From Anaerolineae bacterium (GTDB lineage: Bacteria > Chloroflexota > Anaerolineae > B4-G1 > SLSP01), in assembly GCA_016934645.1 (NCBI GenBank), contig JAFGSL010000375.1, positions 1 to 5,692 of the forward strand: DNA of 5,692 nt, given 5' to 3'. The position numbers and the translations under genes are program-made. Positions 1 to 4,932 of this stretch are shown piece by piece; the stretch's first letter is position 1; each line of letters begins with the position of its first letter. The notes below the pieces were generated by a model. That model had not been told where the DNA came from, searched no databases, and saw only the letters and a program-made list of their open reading frames with translations.

Positions 1-354
1 GCGCTGCACTGTCCCCGGATGCCCATAGAGCGCGCCTGTGTAGGCCACCGCGCCAAGCTCGGAAGCAATATCCACCTGACGCTTGTGCCATGCCAGACCG
101 CGCACGCGGTCCGCCGGATCGTCGGTGGAGAGATCGCAGTTCACTGGCCATAATCCGCCGGGACTGACGGTGAGTCTTAGCCCCAGACTTTCTGCCCGCT
201 GCCGGGTGAGGTGCGGTGTGTAGGTCACGTCGTCGCCGACGACCACCTCGAACACGTCCAGCCCGGTCGCTTTGGCCGTGTCCAAAATGGACAGGCGGTC
301 ATCCGACCAGCCATCGGTAAACAGATAACAGTGTGCGCCGTAGCGAATGGGCAA
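1..354 (-). CDS. Sugar phosphate isomerase/epimerase-like TIM-barrel protein, N-terminal part (C-terminus outside window)
   Basis: Only the first 118 residues are inside the window and the frame is open to base 1. The protein opens MPIRYGAHCYLFTDGWSDD and continues with TGLDVFEVVVGDD, then LGLRLTVSPGGLWP, DLSTDDPADRVRG and a GAVAYTGALYG segment. This order (strand 1 with YGxH, then FDxxEV, then a glycine-rich loop and the D-x-S-x-D-P helix start) is that of the AP-endonuclease-2 / xylose-isomerase-like barrel, and it most resembles D-tagatose/D-psicose 3-epimerases. Those enzymes interconvert free ketoses at C3 using a divalent metal held by Glu, Asp, His and Glu residues; these ligands lie in the missing C-terminal half, so activity and substrate cannot be confirmed. 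The start is TTG at 354-352. It is chosen because AAAGGAGA (368-361) sits 6 bases upstream and the protein then begins exactly at strand 1. It follows the alkaline phosphatase stop by 24 bases and is probably in the same transcript. Confidence 0.8.
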   Translation of the reverse strand, partial: MPIRYGAHCYLFTDGWSDDRLSILDTAKATGLDVFEVVVGDDVTYTPHLTRQRAESLGLRLTVSPGGLWPVNCDLSTDDPADRVRGLAWHKRQVDIASELGAVAYTGALYGHPGTVQR

Positions 355-360
355 ATAGAA

Positions 361-368
361 TCTCCTTT
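361..368 (-). promoter_or_regulatory. Ribosome binding site (AAAGGAGA) fixing a TTG start
   Basis: On the minus strand AAAGGAGA lies 6 bases before the TTG at 354-352. It is among the best Shine-Dalgarno matches in the window. No ATG or GTG start at suitable spacing was seen, so this site decides the start of the epimerase-like gene. Confidence 0.75.
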
Positions 369-378
369 GGAAACCGCC

Positions 379-1707
379 TTAACGTTCGAACGTTCCAACG
401 TTCTGGCGCGGCTTCACGGGTCGTGTGCGCGTCTTCTGTATTGCGTGCAGGCCAACGCTTACAGCGACCCCGGCAATGCTGAGCCATTCGATCTGTCTGG
501 CCCGAACATGGAAATTGGCAATGCGTGCTGCAACCGGCCCGCACGAGGTTGGTTCTGTGAAGCCCGCGAGCGCTAACTGGTGAATATGCGTGTTGTCCGT
601 TACCTGTAGCGCCAGTTCTGCATTCACGCCCCAGGCGTAGACGGGAACGGGTGTGGCGGTGTGCCCCGTTGTTACCCAGGTGACGGTGGGGAAGTTCCCC
701 GCGCCGTTGTTGGCGATGATGTTCAGACCGCCGGTTTCGTGATCCGCCGTGACGATGATCAGCGTATCGGTGCGGGAGACGGCCCACGTGTAGGCGACTT
801 CGATGGCGCGGTCGAACTCGAGGACTTCGAAGACGGTGCGTGCGATATCGTTGGCGTGCCCGGCGTGGTCGATTCGCCCACCTTCGACCATTATAAAGAA
901 CCCATCAGGGGTGTGTTCCAGAAGCACCAGTGCCGTCGTGACCATCTCCGAGAGATGCGGAAGCGTGTTATAGCCGGAATCGGCGCCAATGAAATAATCG
1001 TACTCGTAAGGGAGATGGGTATCCCCGAACTGCCCAGAAACCGGCATATCAAGTGGCGGCCTGACCGCTCGCATTTCTGTGCGGTTGAATACCACCGTGT
1101 ATCCGGCGGCAGTAGCGTTGTCGGGATTCAGAGCATTGGCTCCGCCGCCGAATAGCACGTCGGGCCTGGTCTGTACCAGGTAATCGCAGGCAATGTTGTT
1201 GGTGTAATTGCGTGAGAGTTCGTGCGCGCCGAATGCGGCAGGCGTGGCGTGCGTGGCGTATGTTGTTGTAACCAGGGCGGCACGTTTGCAGTGTCTGTGG
1301 AAGCGTTCGAGCAGTGTCTCGAGTTCGCGACCGTCGCCCGGCCAAGTGATGGAGAGTACTCCATTGTTGACTTTGTGCCCGGTCGCCATCGCGGTAGCGC
1401 TCGCCGCCGAATCGGTGACGGCGCTGTTGGCTGAATAGGTGGTCATCGTGCTGGAGTAGGGGAAGGACTCCATCACCAGCGTTCCCGCAGCGCCACCTTG
1501 GTACATCCCGGCGGCGCGCACCTGCTCCGGCCCCATCCCGTCGCCGATGAAGAGGATGACGTTGCGCGGCGCGACCGTGGACGTGATGACGGCGCTGTCC
1601 ACCGGCTTGGTGCCGTGCATATTTGCCGTTAGTGGCAGTGTCAGATGCAGCGTCAAGCCGACCACGGCAAGCGCGGCGATGAGGATTGCGCTAATCCTGG
1701 TTTTCAC
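379..1707 (-). CDS. Exported alkaline phosphatase (PhoA family), possible C-terminal membrane anchor
   Basis: This 442-residue protein hydrolyses phosphate monoesters outside the cytoplasm to release inorganic phosphate. Residues 1-28 are a signal peptide or anchor (KTR, a hydrophobic run at 5-20, possible cleavage after LTA). The core has all family motifs: NVILFIGDGMG with metal ligand Asp56, TDSAASATAMATGHK with nucleophile Ser100, THATP with His153/Thr155, phosphate-binding Arg166, EGGRIDHAGH with Glu275, Asp280 and His284, TADHETGG with Asp322/His323, and TGHT with His349. His where E. coli PhoA has Asp153 is the variant found in many Bacillus-type and animal enzymes. After the catalytic domain there is a short hydrophobic stretch (about 408-423) and then a basic tail, possibly a second anchor. 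The start is GTG, with GGAG (1720-1717) 9 bases upstream. The gene begins 29 bases after the DegV-like gene. The last residues (NVGTFER) and the stop are encoded by a small tandem repeat. Confidence 0.95.
   Translation of the reverse strand: MKTRISAILIAALAVVGLTLHLTLPLTANMHGTKPVDSAVITSTVAPRNVILFIGDGMGPEQVRAAGMYQGGAAGTLVMESFPYSSTMTTYSANSAVTDSAASATAMATGHKVNNGVLSITWPGDGRELETLLERFHRHCKRAALVTTTYATHATPAAFGAHELSRNYTNNIACDYLVQTRPDVLFGGGANALNPDNATAAGYTVVFNRTEMRAVRPPLDMPVSGQFGDTHLPYEYDYFIGADSGYNTLPHLSEMVTTALVLLEHTPDGFFIMVEGGRIDHAGHANDIARTVFEVLEFDRAIEVAYTWAVSRTDTLIIVTADHETGGLNIIANNGAGNFPTVTWVTTGHTATPVPVYAWGVNAELALQVTDNTHIHQLALAGFTEPTSCGPVAARIANFHVRARQIEWLSIAGVAVSVGLHAIQKTRTRPVKPRQNVGTFER
381..404 (-). 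repeat. Three tandem 8-bp units (AACGTTCN on the plus strand)
   Basis: On the plus strand aacgttcg, aacgttcc and aacgttct follow one another without a gap. The first two share a perfect 14-bp palindrome, aacgttcgaacgtt (381-394). On the coding strand the repeat encodes the last residues of the alkaline phosphatase and contributes one base to its TAA stop (381-379). It thus sits exactly at the gene's end, 12 bases before the next ribosome binding site. The palindrome is too short and lacks a T-run, so it is not called a terminator. Confidence 0.8.
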
Positions 1708-1736
1708 ACCTCTTTGCTCCGTCGACTGAGTGAACT

Positions 1737-2597
1737 TTACTCCTCCGTATATCCAACCAGGGCGACGGCGCGCGGTCCGGTGTGCACGCCCAGCACCGGC
1801 GAAACGATGCTGATGAGCAGTTCACGCGGTGCAAACTCGGCTTGTACGCGCGCCGCCAGTGCTTCTGCCTCCCGTAGCGCGGCGTTGTGTAGCACGGCGA
1901 CGCGCATCGGCTTGCGAGTGTCAAGCTGTGCAAAGAAGTCGTCGTGGAGCGCGTCCAACGCCTTCTGGCGTGTTCGCGCGCGGCGTCCGGCCTCGACCAT
2001 ACCCGTCTCGTGGTTCACCGTAATCTGCGGCTTGAAGTTCAACAGTGTGCCGATGAACGCGCTCGCGCCGCCGATACGCCCGCCTTTATGGAGGTATTCC
2101 AACGTGTCGAGCGTGATGATGTAGGCCATCGTTTTGCGGGCTGCGTCGGCGGCGGCGATCATGGCAGCCGCGTCTCCGCCCGCTTCGCGCGCTCGCGCTG
2201 CTGCCAGCACTTGCCAGCCCAGGCTCATCGAGTTTGACCTGGAATCGAAGAGATGCACCGGTATATCGATGATCGGCGCCGCCATCTGGGCGGACTCGTA
2301 AGTGCCGCTCATAGCGCTGCTGATGGTGATCGCGACGATTTCTTGGGCGCCCTGCCGCCGCACCCTCTCGTAGATATCGAGAAACTCCTGCGGCGTCGGC
2401 TGCGATGTTGTGGGATAAGTCGGGTCATTGACTAGGCGCTCGTAGAACGCTTCCGGCTTGATATCGACCCCGTCGCGCAACTGCTCATCTCCCCAGATGA
2501 CCGCTAAGGGGATCACGTTGATGGCGTACTGTTCGCGCAAGGCTAAGGGTAGGTCACACGTGCTATCCGTAATCAGGGCTATTTTGTGGTCTGGCAT
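1737..2597 (-). CDS. DegV family protein (FakB-like fatty-acid-binding protein)
   Basis: DegV-family proteins bind one long-chain fatty acid between two alpha/beta lobes. The characterised members (FakB) present it to the kinase FakA, which makes acyl-phosphate for phospholipid synthesis. The 286-residue product has the whole family pattern: ITDSTCDLP (9-17), the TSQPT loop (64-68), ISSAMSGTYESA (92-103), a DSRSNSMSLG segment (118-127), LHKGGRIGGASAFIGTLLNF (169-188) and GVHTGP (270-275). Thr64, Ser94, Arg174 and His272 lie in the positions associated with carboxylate or phosphoryl handling in FakB. Length is typical. Of the adjacent ATGs, the second (2597) is preferred because AAGGAG lies 6 bases upstream; the first (2600) would leave only 3. 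A longer TTG start at 2636 would lie inside the tandem repeat and is not credible. No FakA partner is visible. Arg276 follows HTGP where glycine is common, so this may be a divergent ligand type. Confidence 0.93.
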   Translation of the reverse strand: MPDHKIALITDSTCDLPLALREQYAINVIPLAVIWGDEQLRDGVDIKPEAFYERLVNDPTYPTTSQPTPQEFLDIYERVRRQGAQEIVAITISSAMSGTYESAQMAAPIIDIPVHLFDSRSNSMSLGWQVLAAARAREAGGDAAAMIAAADAARKTMAYIITLDTLEYLHKGGRIGGASAFIGTLLNFKPQITVNHETGMVEAGRRARTRQKALDALHDDFFAQLDTRKPMRVAVLHNAALREAEALAARVQAEFAPRELLISIVSPVLGVHTGPRAVALVGYTEE

Positions 2598-2603
2598 CAT
2601 TTT

Positions 2604-2609
2604 CTCCTT
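2604..2609 (-). promoter_or_regulatory. Ribosome binding site (AAGGAG) of the DegV-like gene
   Basis: AAGGAG on the minus strand is followed by AAA and two successive ATG codons. It has 6 bases to the second ATG and 3 to the first. This favours the start at 2597 and argues against ATG 2615, which lies upstream of the site, and against TTG 2636. Confidence 0.7.
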
Positions 2610-2613
2610 GCTC

Positions 2614-2662
2614 ATAGTCGAAAGGCGAAAGTCCAATGTCTAAAGTCGAAGTTCGAATCCGT
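2614..2662 (-). repeat. Degenerate heptamer tandem repeat (consensus CGACTTT), about 7 units
   Basis: Read on the minus strand the gap before the DegV-like gene is a run of 7-base units: ACGGATT, CGAACTT, CGACTTT, AGACATT, GGACTTT, CGCCTTT, CGACTAT. The register never slips over 49 bases although the units differ from one another by up to several bases. The array fills most of the 87-base gap between the DUF401 gene stop and the DegV-like start, and it ends about 5 bases before the AAGGAG ribosome binding site. It has no open protein signal and no hairpin. Similar short intergenic repeats are known in filamentous cyanobacteria; here the origin is unknown. Confidence 0.75.
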
Positions 2663-2673
2663 TAAAATCCGTT
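2656..2673 (-). repeat. Direct repeat of AACGGATT, period 10
   Basis: The octamer AACGGATT (plus strand aatccgtt) occurs at 2673-2666 and again at 2663-2656, separated by two T-A rich bases. It adjoins and partly overlaps the heptamer array. It lies 12 bases after the stop of the DUF401 gene. It could be a decayed edge of the array or a small binding site; nothing in the sequence decides between these. Confidence 0.55.
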
Positions 2674-2684
2674 GACAAAACCGC

Positions 2685-3896
2685 TCAACGTAGCAGCAAA
2701 ATACCTACGGCAGTGGCGATGACCACGCTGACGGAGGGCAGCAGCGCCTTGTAGAGCGCGCCCCAGCTTGCGCCGAAGTAGTTGTGCGTGAGCGCCAGGC
2801 ACAGATGCATCGGTGAGAGCATAATACCACTAAAACACCCGACGAACATCCACACACCGGAGGCCAGAGCTTCGATAGGCAGCCCGGTGAGCAGCGGCGC
2901 AACCAATGGCAGGCTTAGCGCCATCGCTGCGGGTGCGGTTCCCGTCACCAGGCCCACCAGCATGGGCACGATAAAGGCGACGATCAACGGCGGCAGGCCG
3001 AGCGTGCTCAACGCATGCGGAATCTGCTCCACTGCGCCCACGTCTTGCAACACTTGCTTGAAAATCATCACGCCAAAAATCGACGAGAAGGTTTGGATGG
3101 GGAAACTACGCACAATGACCTCGCGCCACTGGCTTGGCCCGATACGTTTGACGGTGATAAACAGTATGCAGATAACGGCCAGGCTGATGAGCATGTTGAA
3201 CTGCAAGACGACGACCACCAAAATCACCAGCAGGATCGGCCAAGTGCTGGCAAACAGGTCGCGCCAGGCTGCGCCTTTGCTTTGCCCGTTGTACGTGCGC
3301 TGCTCCTGGCGGATGCCCGCCAATCCCCAGATGACGCCGCCGAGCATCGCAGCGAGGGTGAGCGGCCACGAGGCGCGCACGAACGCGTAAACCGAGACGC
3401 CAAGCAGCGCCGAGACCATCAGCAGCGAGGAGTAGAGCGGGAAGACGTATTCCATCGAGTGGCGGAACCAGTAGTTGATGTACGTTTTCCGGCTGGGCGT
3501 CAGGTCGAGCCGCGCGCCGATCTCGTTGACCATCGGCGCGGAGAACATCGCACCGCCGAGCATCGGCATCAGGCCGATCATTGTGGGCATCAGCGCCAGC
3601 ACGATGCGGCTATCCGGCACGACGACTTGCAGCGCGGCCACCATGCGCTCCATCGCCTGCGTGCGGCGCATCAATTCGGCCAGCACCAGCACCAGGAAGA
3701 CGGCCCCTGCCAGATTGAGGGTGTCCACGGCGACCACTCCCTGTAGAATGGAGTGGAGCAGGCTCAAGAAGGGATAGGCAAACAGGATCGCTGCCAGTCC
3801 CGTATCCAACAGCAGGATCAGACCGAGATCCCATTTGCGCGTCAACAGAAAAATCGTTACGCCGAGGATGAGGGTGAATTTGAGTAGATCGACCAT
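2685..3896 (-). CDS. DUF401 family polytopic membrane protein (putative transporter)
   Basis: The 403-residue product is almost wholly hydrophobic, with roughly ten membrane segments. The first follows the start directly (LLKFTLILGVTIFLL, 4-18) and the last is near 388-402. It carries the motifs I associate with the DUF401 family: IGLMPMLGGAMFSAPMVNEI (107-126), then TYINYWFRHSMEYVFPLY, and in the second half VTGTAPAAM (317-325) and CFSGIMLSPMHLCL (354-367). The two halves each hold a proline/glycine-broken membrane motif, as in the ion-transporter superfamily with inverted repeats. That suggests secondary transport of an anion or small organic acid, but I know of no demonstrated substrate. 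The charged loop RQEQRTYNGQSKG near the middle is probably cytoplasmic. The ATG at 3896 is chosen because it follows the activase TAA by one base. No good ribosome binding site is placed before it (AGAGGT is 13 bases away), so translation is probably coupled. Confidence 0.88.
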   Translation of the reverse strand: MVDLLKFTLILGVTIFLLTRKWDLGLILLLDTGLAAILFAYPFLSLLHSILQGVVAVDTLNLAGAVFLVLVLAELMRRTQAMERMVAALQVVVPDSRIVLALMPTMIGLMPMLGGAMFSAPMVNEIGARLDLTPSRKTYINYWFRHSMEYVFPLYSSLLMVSALLGVSVYAFVRASWPLTLAAMLGGVIWGLAGIRQEQRTYNGQSKGAAWRDLFASTWPILLVILVVVVLQFNMLISLAVICILFITVKRIGPSQWREVIVRSFPIQTFSSIFGVMIFKQVLQDVGAVEQIPHALSTLGLPPLIVAFIVPMLVGLVTGTAPAAMALSLPLVAPLLTGLPIEALASGVWMFVGCFSGIMLSPMHLCLALTHNYFGASWGALYKALLPSVSVVIATAVGILLLR

Positions 3897-3897
3897 G

Positions 3898-4881
3898 TTA
3901 TCTGCCGTGACCTCTGACGTTTCCAAGCACCAAAACGCCTTGGGCTGACGCTGCATCTGCCAGCGCCGCCATCTGCGTTTTGGTGGGCGGGTTCAAGTTG
4001 GCGGCGCGATAGTCCCATCCGAGGCTGTTGTACTTATCCCCGGCCATGCGGTGGAACGCGAGCAGTTCCAGGGTGATGGGCGCCGGCTCCGCTGATGCGG
4101 GCGAATTGTGGCAATTTGCGTTATGCTGCGCCATGCGTAGGTCGTGCAGCTCGCGCACGAAGGCGGCGATGGCGGCGACTTCCTCCGGCGTGTCGTTGAC
4201 CGTGGGAATGACGGGAATGCGGAAGATGATGGGCTTGTCACTTTCGACGAGGCGGCGGGCGTTCGCCAGCAACAGCGCATTTGGCGCGCCGGTGGCGTCG
4301 TGATGCTTGGCGGAATCCATGTGCTTGATGTCCATCATCACCAGATCGGTCAGCGGTAAAAGCGCCGCCAGGCTCTCCCACGGGACGTTGGCGGCGGTCT
4401 CGATGGCGGTGTGCACACCCGCCGTGCGGCAACGTTCGAGGATTTCCCGTGAAAAGTCCACTTGCAGGGCCGGTTCACCGCCGGAAAGTGTGACGCCGCC
4501 GCCGGAATTTTCATAGAACGCGCGGTCGCGCAGGATTTCGTCCACGACGGATTCCGCGGTCATGGCCGTTGCGGTGAGAACGAGCGCCTCGGCGTAACAC
4601 ACATCCACACATGCCCCGCACGCGATGCACTTTTCGCGGTCGAAGGCGCGGATGCCATTCTCGTCGAACGCTTGCGCGCCTTCAGGACATACTTCCACGC
4701 ACGCCGCACACCCGATACAGCGGCTAGGGAAGAATTGCACTTCCGGTTTAGGCCGGATGCTTTCGGGGTTGTGACACCAAAAGCAGCGCAGCGTGCAGCC
4801 TTTGAGGAAGACGGTGGTGCGGATTCCCGGCCCGTCATGGACGGAGAAGCGTTGGATGTTACAAACGTAGCCTGTGGTCAT
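3898..4881 (-). CDS. Glycyl-radical enzyme activating protein (radical SAM, PflA/HpdA-like, with 2x[4Fe-4S] insert)
   Basis: This family uses S-adenosylmethionine and a [4Fe-4S] cluster to abstract hydrogen from a glycine of a partner enzyme (pyruvate formate-lyase, choline TMA-lyase, hydroxyphenylacetate decarboxylase and relatives). The 327-residue protein begins with CNIQRFSVHDGPGIRTTVFL (7-26) and the radical-SAM CxxxCxxC (Cys29, Cys33, Cys36, followed by HNPES). A bacterial-ferredoxin insert follows with two CxxCxxCxxxC sets (55-65 and 85-95); this insert marks the long activases and is absent from classical PflA. Next come SGGGVTLSGGEP (126-137, SAM-binding GGE), MDIKHMD, RIPVIPTVND and FHRMAGDKY. 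Residues 250-268 look like an extra Asn/Ala/Pro-rich loop. The ATG at 4881 is chosen because the family start motif follows at once; the open frame further upstream (to 5238) overlaps the peptidase gene and has no such motif. No glycyl radical enzyme lies in the window, so the partner is unknown. Confidence 0.95.
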   Translation of the reverse strand: MTTGYVCNIQRFSVHDGPGIRTTVFLKGCTLRCFWCHNPESIRPKPEVQFFPSRCIGCAACVEVCPEGAQAFDENGIRAFDREKCIACGACVDVCYAEALVLTATAMTAESVVDEILRDRAFYENSGGGVTLSGGEPALQVDFSREILERCRTAGVHTAIETAANVPWESLAALLPLTDLVMMDIKHMDSAKHHDATGAPNALLLANARRLVESDKPIIFRIPVIPTVNDTPEEVAAIAAFVRELHDLRMAQHNANCHNSPASAEPAPITLELLAFHRMAGDKYNSLGWDYRAANLNPPTKTQMAALADAASAQGVLVLGNVRGHGR

Positions 4882-4904
4882 GATATGGTGGAGTTTCCTT
4901 GAGA

Positions 4905-4932
4905 TAGTCTGGTAGTCGTTAGTCGGTTGGTC
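4905..4932 (-). repeat. Degenerate heptamer tandem repeat (consensus CGACTAA/C), 4 units
   Basis: On the minus strand GACCAAC, CGACTAA, CGACTAC and CAGACTA follow in register. The first unit overlaps the TGA stop (4933-4931) of the peptidase-like gene. The array fills most of the 49-base gap before the activase and ends just before a weak AAGGAAA ribosome binding site (4900-4894, about 14 bases from the ATG when measured from AAGGA). It shares the GACT core and the 7-base period with the array at 2614-2662. Confidence 0.65.

Noticed and set aside
381..394. Palindrome aacgttcgaacgtt as a transcription terminator
   Set aside because: It is self-complementary without a loop, AT-rich at the ends, has no following T-run, and lies in the coding end of a gene followed closely by another gene.
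661..1155. Plus-strand open frame of 164 codons
   Set aside because: It lies opposite the catalytic core of the alkaline phosphatase and has no recognisable domain.
2598..2636. TTG start for the DegV-like protein at 2636
   Set aside because: It falls within the heptamer array and upstream of the AAGGAG site, so the extra residues are repeat-encoded and unlikely to be translated.
2614..2662. CRISPR array
   Set aside because: The units are 7 bases long with no spacers, far from repeat-spacer architecture.
2614..2684. Promoter before the DegV-like gene (TTGTCA at about 2678 as a -35 box)
   Set aside because: No acceptable -10 box lies 16-18 bases downstream; other candidates need 14-base spacing or poor hexamers.
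2782..3390. Plus-strand open frame of 202 codons
   Set aside because: Antisense to the DUF401 gene, low-complexity Thr/Ile/Arg-rich product, no ribosome binding site or known motif.
3015..3746. Long plus-strand open frame of 243 codons opposite the DUF401 gene
   Set aside because: Its product is a His/Gln/Asp/Arg-rich string with no domain, which is what the antisense of a hydrophobic membrane protein gives in GC-rich DNA. The opposite strand has clear family motifs.
3897..3956. Twenty-residue N-terminal extension of the DUF401 protein
   Set aside because: It would lie inside the activase coding end, and the ATG at 3896 begins right at the first membrane segment.
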